The translations under genes and the position numbers were made by a program. A stretch of 64,000 bases of DNA, taken from Pyrenopolyporus hunteri (Eukaryota > Ascomycota > Sordariomycetes > Xylariales > Hypoxylaceae). The notes beneath the pieces are model-generated. The model was given only the letters and a program-made list of their open reading frames with translations. It had not been told where the DNA came from and made no database searches. Where the stretch lies: contig CADCXC010000009.1 in assembly GCA_902806595.1 (NCBI GenBank), forward strand, positions 62,001 to 126,000, read 5' to 3'. Positions 11,601 through 23,975 of this stretch are shown piece by piece (within the stretch, counting starts at the first letter, position 1; each line of letters begins with the position of its first letter).

Positions 11601-13887
11601 CCATACTTCTGCGCTAGGCGTCCGGGGTCGAGACCGACCCTGAGACAGAGATCTATCCAGCTCACTCTCGGTATCAGATCATTCCGGGCAATTACCAGTA
11701 ACGAACACATCTGTTTCTCTAGCGCTTGTTGTGGCTTCTGGGCACCCAACTCCTTGAACTCGTCGTCGCCAAGGCATATAGACCGAAGGACAAGATGCAA
11801 ATGGGCGTTTCCGAATTTAGCGCTTGCTGCTGCACTGTCCTTATCCTCCATATGTGAGGATTCGATCCACCGCCATAACCCGGCAATGGCAACCTCTGAG
11901 ACAAAATTTGGGTCCCGGACAAAGAGCCTCGAAATGGTCTCGCAAGTCTCCTTACGCACTTGAGGAGGAACGGTAGTGGAGGATACTAGATAGATGAGAG
12001 CTTGAAACCAGGCTACTTGGACAGCCTTGGGGGCTTTTGATACGTCGCCGTGGATAGCCGCGAGCGCCCGTAGAAACCACCTAGTATCATCCTCTATAGA
12101 GAGTCGACTATATATTCGGTGGTTGAGAAGAAAAGAAGGCTTGGGGTCTGCCACCAGAGACTCTTTCGAAACAGCTACCTTCTTGAGAATAGCTTTGATA
12201 GTAGGACTATCTACCTTAGGTAGAACTTGGAGGGCTAGAGTGGAAAAGACGTAGGCACCTACTATTAGGCCGTTCTGGGCTGCCGCCGGAGGGTTCTTGA
12301 TAATTTCAGCCCAGGTCTCGGCAAGCGGGCCCGTGACGGCCTCGGCCAGTTTAGCCGCATTCGTTGAGATAGAAGTACCTTGCTGAGCGAAAGGTGCAAA
12401 CACATCTCCGACTCGAAGTAGCCATAGTCTGCGCAAGGGTATCTTCTTGTCCCCGAAGCCCTTGACGAACGCGTCGACAACAGGTTTTGGTAGATCACTA
12501 CCATCGTCTAACAGATGGGAGACGGCTCGGCCGATGACGGATATCTCTGCTCCGAGAGCTGTTTCATTTCCTTCCTTCGCCGCGATAGGGGGGAGGCCGG
12601 TAGCCACCTTAGTTGCTATCGAGTTGGATAAGGGCACGTGCTCTAGCATCTGTGAATGAAGAACACGCTGGTCCGCAGAAGCAAGCTTTCCAGATTTGAG
12701 TGGGCTAAGAACCTCGTCGGCAACCTGATCTATTAGCTTCGCATCGTGGCTACGAGCCACGGCCTCCCTGAATACGGCCAGCACTCCCCCGCGGATAGTC
12801 GCGTTACTAGATTTGGCGTTCGATAGCAAGGGCTTCAGAAGACTTCCGTTCAGAGTTTGGGAAAGGTCTATATTGCTAGGAAGAGCGCGAATCAATACTG
12901 CCGCCAGATCTAAGACCACCTCTGGAGCTCGCAGGAGGCCCTTCTCGATTGGCGGTATAATGTCCTTTTCTAAGTCGTCTAGGTTGACGAATTCGGAGAA
13001 GAAATCTCGAAGACCACCTGCTATGTGAGCAGGAACGGGCGTGCGAGATCCTACAAGCTCTCTGATGAAGAAGGCAAAGTATTCTGGCTTCGCGGCTACC
13101 AAGATGTCCTTAGCTTGGGCATGGCGAGAACATACCCCCGCGACTACACCAAGCATGATAGCATTCTTCGCTACCGGCTGGGCCCCCTTAGTAGTAAGAG
13201 CCTTCACAACGTCCAGGATGGCCTTCTCTCTGAACTCGTTGCGCCAGAAGGCTGCGCGCAAACCGCGACGGGATACTACCAGAGCCGACTGCGCGACGCT
13301 CGGTCTGGTGCTGGACTGGAGGCATTTCTCGAGGGCGTCAGCGTTGGCGTGGACGATCTCCAGCCCGAAATTATCCCATAAGGGCTTGCCGGCCAGTGCT
13401 TGCAGGAGTACGGAACACCATTCGACCAACACAAAAGCATTTTTGGGGGCTATTCCGGGTTTCTGCGATTCGTGCCGCAGAGACGAGATAAATGGGGTCA
13501 ACGCCTTAGCATCGCTAGTCGTCGCGAAGATGGAAGCGAGGCAAGACTCAACCGCTCTCCTAGACGGTCGGTCATCATATAAGCGGTGAGTGTCGAAGAG
13601 TATTTGTAACAGAGATGGTATCGAGGACAGATCGACGGCTATATACACAAACACAAATGTTAGTTGTCAGCTTAGTATAATGTACTAGTATAATGTACTA
13701 CCAATATAAAGGCAGGACTTCGAATGGGCCTGGGGAAGTGGTGTATCTCACTCTTTTCCTTTAGTTTCTCTTCGATCGCCTGCAATTGGGCCGCGCGTGC
13801 CTTGGTAGAGGAAGAAAAAAAAACAGCCTTGGCTGAAGGAAGGTCGAGGCCTAGATTTGAGGCACCACTCACAGCCGCTTCAGTCAT
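5630..13887 (-). CDS. GCN1: GCN1, ribosome-associated activator of the Gcn2 kinase
   Basis: Giant HEAT-repeat protein that binds translating ribosomes with Gcn20 and delivers the uncharged-tRNA signal to Gcn2, which then phosphorylates eIF2alpha. Exons on the minus strand: 13887-13752, 13638-11552, 11498-6249 and 6184-5630 (introns of 113, 53 and 64 bp). They total 8028 nt, giving 2675 aa, almost the same as yeast Gcn1 (about 2670). Markers: YDDRPSRRAVESCLASIF near the N-terminus, IKQAACNAAADLAF at about residue 744, an eEF3-like HEAT block around 1330-1650 containing DDDQWRSKRGACDLLGA, and a long run of further HEAT units. The segment TEQRTSAALAISDIV, near 2255, falls where yeast has the Gcn2-binding arginine R2259; this equivalence is my inference from position. 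The start at 13887 is the first ATG of exon 1, and donor GTGAGA restores the frame. The gene is divergent from the helicase gene at 14583, with 695 bp between start codons. Confidence 0.96.
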
Positions 13888-14582
13888 TTTGACGGTCCGA
13901 CGGAAGATCTACTGACATGATAGGGGAAAGTTGCAAATTCCCTATGCGCCTTGCTTTGTCACACGGGGTTTGGCACGACGGTATCTTAGGGTAACGCGAT
14001 AAGCCGCCCGTTCGTGGACAGTAGTCTTCGTCGAGTTGGCGATGTGGGTTGAAAATATTGGTGGGGGGAGTATTCTATGTGCCATTCGTGATAGGTGGGT
14101 ATAGCTTATCTTATCGCTTAGGTGCCTGGTAAGTAGCAGTAGGCTGGACGTAGCCCTGGACACCCCTCTTATAGGTATCTACATGTTACCGTACTACCAC
14201 CCATGACCTCCTAGGTACCTACGCAGCGCAGCGTACCTACCCAAGTACCGTTTTTTTCAGGTAGGGACAGCTGTATTAATTGCCAATTCGAAGTATGGGG
14301 GGTGTGCGCCCCGCCCTACCCGCCTAACCTAGCCGCTAAGCCCTCCCTCCCCCTCCCTTGTTACCTACATCAATCTGAATATTGCAGCCCCGAGTCGTTT
14401 ACACGCCTTAGGTATTAGGTAGTACCAATGACCACCCTACCTACATCTACATCTACATACTACCTGCGCCTAGCAACAACCTTTTCTTCTAACCTTTTGA
14501 TTCCCTTGGTTCTTTTGCATGACCAAACTCTGCTTTCCTTGTCCTCTTCCTTTCCCTCCTTCAGATCGCCTATTGAGTAGCG
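13888..14582. promoter_or_regulatory. divergent intergenic promoter region, GCN1 / DExH helicase
   Basis: 695 bp between two divergent start codons, so it must hold both promoters. The strip before 14583 is pyrimidine-rich (about 14475-14570), as is common upstream of highly expressed fungal genes. Palindromic CTAGGTACCTACG sequence lies near 14211. No specific factor site can be assigned from sequence alone. Confidence 0.5.
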
Positions 14583-17500
14583 ATGGCGAAGAAGAGGACG
14601 AAGCCGGCCGCCAACCCAGCGCGAGGAGTTGCTACCACGTCGATCGCCTCGAAGCCGCGAGCTGAAATTGCCAGCGAACCGGCGCAAACCGCCGCAGCGG
14701 GAGGGAAGCTCAATGCCCCTCCAAAATCGTCATCTCGCGATTCCAACGCCCCACCATCGATTCCTAACTCCGATAACACACCCAAGAATTCACAGCAGAA
14801 GGAGGAGCTAAGTCCAGAAGAATTCGAGAGGCAGCTGGAGGAGTCCGAGTTACAGCTCTTGGTCGAGAAATACGCGCAGAAGGTAAAGAAGGACGCCCAA
14901 CGTCACAAGTCAAGGCTCGAAATCGATCGTCGATTACTCCGCGGACAGGCAGAGCCCTTAAACACCAGGAAATGGCTACCCCAAGAGCTTATAGACCACA
15001 TATTAGGCCTAATTCAGGCCGAGAACCGCTTTGGCGCATCCTCCCTCGCCTCCGAGAGCACGACTGGCAGCAGCAAGTCACCCACGGAAGAAGATTTGGT
15101 AATTAGGTTATGGACCTTGCAGCAGATTCTGACAGGCGTCAACTTCTCCGAGGACAAGGTCAAGGCTGTGCTGCAATACGTTTTAGATATCGCCCCCAGT
15201 ATTGGCACAAGCAAGGATAGTGTTTGGGGTTTGGAGGAAGCTCTGGACTGGCTCGCCCGCGAATGCGCGAGGGACGAGCTTCATGATTACGACTACAGAG
15301 GCAGGGCTACAAAGTCCCAATCCGATACGCCGCAGGATAGTCCATTGCCGTCGGGCGCGAACACACCCCTTCTCCTCGAAGCCAATGGCGGACAAAAACC
15401 TAGCGGCGTAAGAAATGGAACGACAACTCCCAAGTCAGCTACTCAGAAGAGAGTTGCCGTGATTTGCCACGAAGATATCGAGCCCGACGATCTCATCCCT
15501 GCTTATCTCGAAACTAAGGCTAAACTATTCCAACTTCAGCGACCGAAGAAAGACAGCAAGGGAGGTAAGGGGGTTAAGGATCGTAGTCCGAATGGTGCGA
15601 AACATGCCGCTGCGGAGCTGCCAGGCGATGGTTTAGAGGAGGCCAAATTGCTGGCGAAAATCGAAAAGATCGAGCAGGACGTGCTGTTCGATAAGCCCGT
15701 TGCCGAGCAGAAATGGCGAGCTGATCTCATAGAACTAGAGCGGGAATTTGCAGCTAAGAGGAAGGCCGAAGCTCAAGCCGAGGAAGAGGCAAAGGGGAAA
15801 GGCGACGATACGGCCCAGCAGACACAATCAGACGACGACGAGGTCACCAGAGAAGCGCAACGGATCGCGGAGGAAATCCTGCAGCAGGACGACGCCGACG
15901 AGGACCAAACTCTTTCCGACCTTTTCGCGAGCCTCCCCGTTCAAGAAACGGATGCAGTAACAGGCAAGACGGTCAACGTAATCAACGGAGCGGACGGTGT
16001 GAAAACCACCATTCGCGACTTCGGTAAATGGACGGGCACCAGTCCGACCTGGGCTTTGGAGGGAGCCTGCCGGTCGAGGTATTTCAAGATGCTGCCTCCA
16101 TAGGTACCTTTACTCACGTTATCGCCAGGGACTCCTCCGTCAAGATTATATATAGACTCGTATCCGAGAACTCGTATTCGCATCGTCATTTAGTGTCTAT
16201 CCAATGGTCCAAGCCACAGGAGCTGATACCGAATCCTAATATACCATCTATCGAGAGCGCCATCTCCCCTCAGCAATTCGTTTTTCGGATGGCTTCAGTC
16301 GCAACCCCTGATCCCAAGCAGTCCGAGGCATACATTGCTACTTTTGCACTTTTCGCTATCTTCGGGTCGGGTAAGGAGGAGAAGGTGTTCATGAAGCTAC
16401 CCTCTGCCTGGAGGGAGTTCTGGTCAGAGCTGGCGGAAGAGAAGAAGAACCAGGTGGACGCCGCAGATCGAGCAGCCATCAAGGACATTCGTGCTCTAGT
16501 CCGACGGAAACAGGACCAGGAGCTCGAGGACGGAGTCCTTCTCCAAGGCGCTTTCAGAGGGCGTGCTTCACAACGCAATGCGAACGAGGCGGGCGAAGAC
16601 TCTAATACGGAAAAAGGATTCACAAATGGACTTGGGCCGGAATATTATCAGAGGATATGGTATGAAAAGTCGAGCACACCGAGATTCCAAGCCATGCTGG
16701 TAAGATCCTCCATCAACCTCTTAAGGATGATTTCTGACTTTCTCTCTCTCTTTTTTTCAGCAATCCCGAATGCAACTCCCAATGTGGCATTTCAAGAGCC
16801 AGGTCCTTAGCGCAGTCGAGCGTGAGCAGGTAGTTATTATCTGCGGAGAGACTGGATGGTAAATTGACATACCCAAACATGGCGACGTCAGCTTTATAAC
16901 TAATGGGATATGCAGCGGTAAGAGCACACAGGTGCCATCATTCCTTCTAGAACACCAATTATCTCAAGGCAGACCGTGTAAGATATATTGTACAGAACCC
17001 CGACGAATATCAGCCATCTCGTTGGCTCGTCGTGTGAGCGAAGAGCTCGGGGAAGGACGTGGCGACCTCGGTACCCCGAGATCGCTCGTTGGCTATTCCA
17101 TTCGTTTAGAGTCAAATACGTCAAAGGAGACCCGACTCGTCTACGCCACCACGGGTATAGTAATGCGAATGCTAGAGGGATCTAACGAGCTGCGCGAAAT
17201 CACTCACCTCGTCCTCGACGAAGTTCACGAGCGCTCCATCGATTCCGATTTCTTGCTAATCGTGCTCAAGAAGCTCCTACTTCGTAGAAAAGACCTAAAG
17301 GTGGTCCTTATGTCCGCCACCGTCGATGCAGAGAGGTTCTCGAACTATTTGGGACGCGCTCCCATCCTAAATGTACCCGGTCGTACGTTCCCGGTACAGG
17401 TCAAGTACCTAGAGGATGCTCTCGAGGCCACCGGCTACGTTCCCGACCAACTTAAGCATGAGAAGATGACGGACTTGGACGACGACCCAGCAGACATCGA

Positions 17501-19380
17501 TGCCGCCGATTCCAACTCAGCTACAGCAGCCGCTAAGGAATTGCGGCAGTATTCCGCCAGAACTCGAAACACGCTATCCCAGCTTGACGAATATCAAATC
17601 GACTTCGACCTTATCGTGCAACTAATCGGGCGGATAGCTGTTGATCCTGCATACATGAACTACAGCAAGGCAATTCTGGTATTCCTTCCCGGTATCGCTG
17701 AGATCAGGGCCCTAAACGACTCCTTGCTTGGCGAACCTTTCTTCCAGCGAGATTGGGATATATTCCCTCTCCATTCTACCATCGCCACCGAAGATCAGGA
17801 GAGAGCGTTCCTCGTCCCGCCAGAAGGTGTGAGGAAGATTGTCCTTGCTACCAATATCGCAGAAACAGGCATCACCATCCCAGATGTGACCTGCGTCATT
17901 GACACGGGGAAACATCGTGAGATGAGGTTCGACGAGAGGAGACAGTTGTCTCGTCTTATAGATACCTTCATCTCGAGGGCGAACGCTAAGCAGCGGCGCG
18001 GCCGAGCAGGTCGTGTTCAAGAAGGGCTCTGCTTCCACTTGTTTACCAAGTACCGCCACGATAATCTGATGAGCGACCAACAGACGCCCGAGATGCTACG
18101 GCTCTCGTTACAGGACCTAGCCATCCGCGTGAAGATATGCAAGATCGGCGGTATCGAAGAGACTTTGGGCGAAGCACTCGACCCTCCATCCGCCAAGAAC
18201 ATCCGTCGGGCTATAGACGCCCTCATCGATGTGCGAGCGCTTACGAACACGGAAGAACTCACGCCACTCGGTCACCAATTGGCTAGACTTCCCCTTGACG
18301 TGTTCCTAGGCAAGCTTATTCTCCAAGGCACAATTTTCAAGTGCCTTGACATGGCTATAACCGTAGCAGCTATTCTGTCATCTAAGTCGCCATTTACCGC
18401 ACCTTTTGGTCAGCGAAACCAGGCAGACCAAGCACGCAGGGCCTTCAGAAGAGGCGATTCTGACCTATTAACGGTATACAACGCTTATTTAGGCTGGAAA
18501 AAAGTATGCCAGGTGTCTAGCAACGATTTTCAATACTGCAAGAAGAATTTTCTATCCCCGCAGACGCTCTCCAATATCGAAGACCTTAAAGGTCAGTTAC
18601 TTACCTCGCTCGCGGATTCGGGCTTCTTGCAGCTCACCGACGAGGAGCGGCGCACGCTCAACCGCCTCCGATACTCGAGCCGCCGCCGTCAGTTCTACGA
18701 GCTTCCACAACGCGTCAATATACACAGCGACAACGACGTCATCACAGCGTCTGTAATCGCGTGGAGCTTTTACCCTAAGCTTCTGGTACGTGAGGGGAAG
18801 GGCTTCCGCAACGTTGGCAACAATCAGAGTATTAGCCTACACCCATCGAGCGTGAATAAGGGGCACATGGAACTGAGGTGGCTGTCCTACTATCATATCA
18901 TGCAGTCCAAACAGTGAGTTATCGAGAATGTAGGCGCGAGCAATTGTAGGTTACAAAGGCTAACGAAATACGTCAGGTTCCTCAACGCCCACGAGACTAC
19001 GGCCGTCGAGAACTTTGCCATCGCTTTAATATGCGGCGACGCACGTATTGACGTAAGTGTTTCTGTGCCTCATCCCCATCGGCATTTCTTTCTCTTCCGC
19101 CCCTACCAATTTCCAGGTCTAACATTCCTGTAATCCCCACGCGCGGAAAACTAATGAGCGGCAGATGTACGCCGGCGTCATCGTCCTTGACGGCCACCGC
19201 GCGCGCTTCAGCGTGCCTGACTGGAAGACCCTCCTCGTAATCAAGGCGCTGCGCAACCGCTTGCGCGATGTGCTTACCCGTTCGTTCCGTACGCCCGGCA
19301 GGCTTCTCACCACCCAGCAGGACCGCTGGCTGGACGCCTGGCAACGCATCTTCACTCAGGACTTCGCGAACAAGGCCTAG
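14583..19380 (+). CDS. DExH-box RNA helicase, DHX29/DHX57-like
   Basis: Large ATP-dependent RNA helicase of the DEAH/RHA superfamily. Exons: 14583-16078, 16129-16699, 16761-16858, 16916-18913, 18977-19052 and 19165-19380, totalling 4455 nt and 1484 aa. The first ~720 residues are a family-specific N-terminal extension: a low-complexity Ala/Pro/Ser/Lys start, then charged helices. Then come Walker A GETGCGKST (about 718-726, its Cys codon split by intron 3), motif Ia TEPRRISAISLA, motif II DEVH (about 823), motif III SAT (about 855), GRTFPV, NIAETGITIPDVTCVIDTG, and motif VI QRRGRAGRVQEGLCFHLF, followed by HA2/ratchet and OB-fold regions ending near GHRARFSVPDW. The long N-terminus and overall layout match DHX29, DHX57 and yeast YLR419W; DHX29 helps 40S scanning on structured leaders. 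I cannot separate these subfamilies with certainty. It converges with the Prp24-like gene. Confidence 0.92.
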
Positions 19381-20699
19381 GGTGCCCGTACCGCGCGCTA
19401 CTAACCCCGATCAGCGGAAGCTTTACGGTTTGGGAGGTGAATATTGGCGTTTAGGAGGTGGCGCTAGAGGAAGGCGAAAGATGGGGTAAGAAGATTAAAG
19501 ACGGATATACGTGCGCTCATTGACGAGTGTATGTCCTTGTGGATGCTAGCTGGTTTCAGCCATGACCGTTCGCCTACAATGTTGCATATTAGCCATCAGT
19601 ACTCCGCTTACCTCCCTACTCGGACAGCGTTGTCCGAGTGTGGTCCACAGAGCAGAGGCATCACGGGCAGGTTGGGAGGACCTCGGAAACAGATACGGTC
19701 GGCTGAGGCGCATACGGTCGTCGCATTAAAGCCCATAGCAATGTGGCTTAACCCCATTAGATCATGGCTGCCTGGCTTGGCCTGTTTGCTTGGTTTGCTT
19801 GTTAGTCCACGCGTACAAGCCAGTTGATACCAAGAAAGAAGGCTGTCAAGTCATCTAGCCTATTATTAGATGGATAGGACAGATGGATGGAAGGCTACCT
19901 GCATTATGGATAGACACATGGGATATGCCTACCCAATCTTGGGTTGGGTACCCAGCTAGGCGTAGACAAAGGGCACGTCTACTCTACGAATAAGAACGCT
20001 ACCATTAACATGTTTGGCACATTTGGTAAAGGCGGACACTGTCTTGATTCAATAATTCATTCTAGCGACCTTGAATAAGCCTACCTAGGTAGGTAGGTAG
20101 GCTATATTTCAGTCAGCCGGTCAACGTAGTACATTAACCATAAGCCAATCCACCGGCGCATTGCCCCCGGTAAGGAATCCCGGGATCAGGCGGACAGGCA
20201 AGATGAATGCTAGTTGAGCTAGTCAAGCGTCCAGACAACCAATAAACCAAGAACCTATCGGAAACAAGACTGTAATAACGGATTCTCGAAAACACCTCGT
20301 AGACCGAAACCGCCCTTCCATGACGTCTCCCCCGTTCCAGAATTCGACAGCCAACTAACCCGGACCAAACCGAAACCCAATGATGCCATGGATGTCATGC
20401 TTATTCATTTGCCTTTCGTCCTCCTCTCCTCCCCCCTTTTTTTTCTCTTTTTTTTTCTTTCACTTTTTCCTTCTTACTTCCTCATTTCCTCCAACATCTC
20501 GCACTATTAGTTTCTCTCCCTCACATATAGGATTATTAAAATGATGTTAATGCCAGGGGTATCAAGGAAGGAATTTCAACTCGATCGACCATCGTCACTC
20601 GATCTGCCACGCCGAAAATATGCTCCTCTCGCCCCCTATTACCTCGCCATCTTTTTCTTTTTCTTACTCTCAAAGTCGTATGCAACGTCTACCTTGTGC
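19381..20699. other. intergenic between convergent helicase and PRP24-like genes
   Basis: 1.3 kb of shared 3' flank. A CCTACCTAGGTAGGTAGGTAGGC-type palindromic tract sits at about 20079-20102 and long T/C runs at about 20410-20500. I see no coding region or RNA gene. Confidence 0.55.
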
Positions 20700-23600
20700 T
20701 TAGGCTTGCCCTGTTCCGTTTATCTGGGTGGCGCCAATCTGACCATCCGTACTAACACCATCAGCCCCCTTCCCGGGGTTGAGGAACATGGCCCTGAAGT
20801 CGGCATTGCTCTTGGGCTTCGTGACAGCAGGCCCGGTGCCATTTAGATCGGTAGTTTGACTATTCGCCTTACCGTCCTCTTCCCTAGGCGCGACGAAGCC
20901 TAGCCTTCGCTTCGCTCCACCTCTGCCGAGAACAGGCCTACGCACATTCTGAGGAGGCGGCACGAAACTAGTTTCTTTCGAACCTCCTCTATTGTTAGTG
21001 GCCTTGCCTTTACCAGCGGCGACTTTGTCTTCTTTTGTCTCGCTCTTCTCCTGGAAGAGCTCATTCACGGTGCCAGTGCGGAGCTTGCGGCCGGGCACGA
21101 TCTCGTATCCCTCCAGAGCCAAAGATGCTCGCCCGACGGCCGCGGCGTCCGTGAACTCGACTATGGCACTCTGGTGGTCAGGTCGTAGAACAAGCTTCAC
21201 GATATCGCCGTGTTTCTCAACCACAGCTCTGACTCGTGCATCGTTGACCGTGTCCGGTACGTTCATGATGGCCATCGTGCGCTCCCGGATCTCCTTGGGC
21301 GTCGGCTTCTGGCCACCGCTACCAGATTCTCCGTGTCCATCTACCATTGTTACGTCCCCATCTGCATTCGGGGCAGGAGACGCGGAAGCCCGGTCACCCC
21401 TATTCGTAGCGAGAGGTTTAAAATTCGTCTCCTTGCTCAAGTCGACTTGGAGGATCTGAGATTTGAACTTGGTCTTGTCGAGCTGGAGAGCGCTATTGGC
21501 CTCCTCTTTTGTCTCGAACACGACGTACGCGATGCCGAGGTTCTTGCCGCCCAGGTTTCTAACGATACGCACACTAGACACTTTGCCATACTTGCCAAAC
21601 ACGTCCCGAAGGTCGTTTTCATTCGCAGAGGAATCAACGTCCTTGACTCGAACCTCTCGGCCTTCGGCGACGGCCCCCTCGCGATCTTTTTTGTGGCTAG
21701 GGTCAGAGTATTTAGCTTGCAGCCTAAATTTACCTTCCACGAGCTTCCCGTCGAGTAGTGTCGCCTCGTGAGCGGACTCCTGGTCTTTGAACGAAACGTA
21801 ACAGAAGCGGCGGTGAGTATTGAATTTGAGGGATGGGAAGCGCACGCTAAAAACTTCGCCGCATGCCTTGAATAGATTGCGGATATAAGCCTCGTCGGCA
21901 GTAGGGGGGTAGTTAGACACGAACAGGGTCAAGCCGGAGCCGGGTTTGACGCTGATCTGTTTCTGGCCAAAGAACTTCTGGTCTCTGAGAAGAGCTGACT
22001 GTACGTCCTCCGTAGATCTAAACTCGATTAGAGCAGAACTAGACTCTCCATCCGCTTCCCTGTATATATCTAGGTTATTAATATGCCCGTATTCCCTGAA
22101 ATATTTGCGGATGGCCGTCTGCGTCACATCAGCAGGTAGGTTCGTAACCATAACGGAAGTATTTTCTCGGTCGCGCTTGAGCTTCTGTTCGTTAGCTGCG
22201 CTCTCCGCGCCATCCGCTTCCACACTCTTCACTCGCTTGTTCACGCTGTTAGACGCATCTCCCGGCGTATGTTCTCGCTTTCTCTTGGAGCTAGACGGTG
22301 ATCCTTGCACCACATCACTATCGGTAGTAGATTCAGCGACCGCCTGCTGTTGTGCTTTTTGCACCTCGGCGGCGTAGGCGGCGGCGGCTTCGGCATTCTC
22401 CCGCTCGCGGCGCTTGGCAACCTCCTGTCGGGCCCGGCAAACCATATCGAGAGCGCGATGAAGAGTCTCGGGTCGCTCGTAGTCATTGCAGTGCTGCAGG
22501 TAGACGTCCATAACCCGTTCGGGCCAGTCAAGCGTCGGCCGTGCGATGGCGCGCTGTAGGACGTTAGTAGCGAGGCCGGGAACTCGTATGATCTTCGTAC
22601 CGCCCACAGGCGTAGCCGGCGTAGGACTTCGAGGCTTTGGCTTAGAGGCGTAAACCATCATCTCCCATAGGTAGTAGCTAAGCCAGAAATCGTAGCTGTC
22701 AGCAAGTAGAGCCTGGCTAGCCATACGGTCCCAATGACTTCGCGCCTCGTCGATTTCGTTCTTCACCTCCGTGAGGTACTGTATGAGAATACGCTGCAGT
22801 CTGAAGTTAGGATCTCCGCGATACGCGTCCTTATAGAGACGCCTTCCCCACAAGTCAACATCCTCCAGCGCGGCCAGGAGCCCGACCTCGGCGACGTCAG
22901 CCGCATCCTCGGGCGCGTTGGGGTCCATGGCCGTCCGCTTCAGAAAGCCGCACCAGGCAGTGTACATGTCCAGAACGCTTGCCATACCGTCCTTATCAAG
23001 GTCCTTCGTGCTCGTGGCGGCGTGTTTGATTGACTCGATATTGTGGAAAGACCAGCCTGCTTCCTCGGCAGTCAAAATGTACCTAGACCAGAGGGGACCG
23101 GACCAGGGACAATGGGACGTGGCTCGCTGGTAAAAATCCAGCATGCTGGGTAAAGGCAGCTGGTGCGGCGAAGTCCTAGCCTGGTGCTGCAACCCAGCTA
23201 GATAGATAGCTGCGTCGGTCCAGACTTTGTCATCGAAAGCAAATATGCCGCTCAGCGCCCTCGCGAACAGCCCCAGGCAAAGCGAGACGGCCAGCCCAGG
23301 ATTCCTCGCCTTCTTAACTTGTGACATCTCCCAGCCCAGATATTCCTTCATGATAGCCTTGAGCGCATCCTGATCACCTGACTTGGCAGCCTTGTTCAGC
23401 CTCAGCTCGAAAGGCTCCCTTACCTCGTAGGCAGCCTTCGCATCTTGGGCGCTGGCGGTCACCTCCTTGAACTCGGACTCGTAAGCAGCGTTGTTGTATG
23501 TGCTTAGGAAGCTAGAGAACATCTGCGAGGTGTTATCCCAGGTAGAGTGGGGGACCTGAAGCCGGTCGCGGAACAAGTGCGATATACGCTTGACGCCGAC

Positions 23601-23975
23601 GGGGGTTCGGGTCCTAGCTAGCTGCTCGAGCTCTATCGAGACCCAGCGATTCCAGAACTCATGGCTATCGTTGATACGGTACTTGATGGCCTCGTAGCCC
23701 TCGCTCCAAAGGCTGAGGGCGGCATCAAAGGAGAATAAATCGCGGCCCAGCTGTCGCTCCTCCTCCGGCCACCCAGCCTCGCTCGTCTGACAATCGGTGA
23801 AGAGGGACCAGAACCATTCGCAGTATGCCAGCCAAATCTTCAAACTCCCAGGTTCCGAGGAGACGGCGCTCTTGAACATTTCGACCACCTTGACGCGCGC
23901 CTCGAGGTCGTTGGCATGGCGGCTTTCCTCTTCGACGTAAGCTAACCAACTATCCTCACCCACGGGCTTCGCCAT
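20700..23975 (-). CDS. PRP24: Prp24/SART3-type U6 snRNP assembly factor
   Basis: RNA-binding chaperone that binds U6 snRNA and promotes U4/U6 pairing during spliceosome recycling in the nucleus. One exon, 1091 aa, from ATG at 23975. Order of parts: HAT/half-TPR helical repeats over about residues 1-560 (Trp/Tyr-rich pattern such as SLKIWLAYCEWFW, HEFWNRWVSIELEQLA, GPLWSRYILTAEEAGW); a basic linker with SSSKRKREHTPGD near 570; then four RRMs starting near 605 (MVTNLPADV), 683 (LFVSNYPPTADE), 773 (VRVKDVDSSANENDL) and 898 (MAIMNVPDTVND). The C-terminal box SNADFRAMFL, near 1058, is the short Lsm2-8-contacting motif known from Prp24 and SART3. HAT repeats plus several RRMs plus this box make the call firm. 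Metazoan SART3 has two RRMs and yeast Prp24 has four but lacks HAT repeats, so this is the filamentous-fungal combined form. Confidence 0.93.
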   Translation of the reverse strand: MAKPVGEDSWLAYVEEESRHANDLEARVKVVEMFKSAVSSEPGSLKIWLAYCEWFWSLFTDCQTSEAGWPEEERQLGRDLFSFDAALSLWSEGYEAIKYRINDSHEFWNRWVSIELEQLARTRTPVGVKRISHLFRDRLQVPHSTWDNTSQMFSSFLSTYNNAAYESEFKEVTASAQDAKAAYEVREPFELRLNKAAKSGDQDALKAIMKEYLGWEMSQVKKARNPGLAVSLCLGLFARALSGIFAFDDKVWTDAAIYLAGLQHQARTSPHQLPLPSMLDFYQRATSHCPWSGPLWSRYILTAEEAGWSFHNIESIKHAATSTKDLDKDGMASVLDMYTAWCGFLKRTAMDPNAPEDAADVAEVGLLAALEDVDLWGRRLYKDAYRGDPNFRLQRILIQYLTEVKNEIDEARSHWDRMASQALLADSYDFWLSYYLWEMMVYASKPKPRSPTPATPVGGTKIIRVPGLATNVLQRAIARPTLDWPERVMDVYLQHCNDYERPETLHRALDMVCRARQEVAKRRERENAEAAAAYAAEVQKAQQQAVAESTTDSDVVQGSPSSSKRKREHTPGDASNSVNKRVKSVEADGAESAANEQKLKRDRENTSVMVTNLPADVTQTAIRKYFREYGHINNLDIYREADGESSSALIEFRSTEDVQSALLRDQKFFGQKQISVKPGSGLTLFVSNYPPTADEAYIRNLFKACGEVFSVRFPSLKFNTHRRFCYVSFKDQESAHEATLLDGKLVEGKFRLQAKYSDPSHKKDREGAVAEGREVRVKDVDSSANENDLRDVFGKYGKVSSVRIVRNLGGKNLGIAYVVFETKEEANSALQLDKTKFKSQILQVDLSKETNFKPLATNRGDRASASPAPNADGDVTMVDGHGESGSGGQKPTPKEIRERTMAIMNVPDTVNDARVRAVVEKHGDIVKLVLRPDHQSAIVEFTDAAAVGRASLALEGYEIVPGRKLRTGTVNELFQEKSETKEDKVAAGKGKATNNRGGSKETSFVPPPQNVRRPVLGRGGAKRRLGFVAPREEDGKANSQTTDLNGTGPAVTKPKSNADFRAMFLNPGKGADGVSTDGQIGATQINGTGQA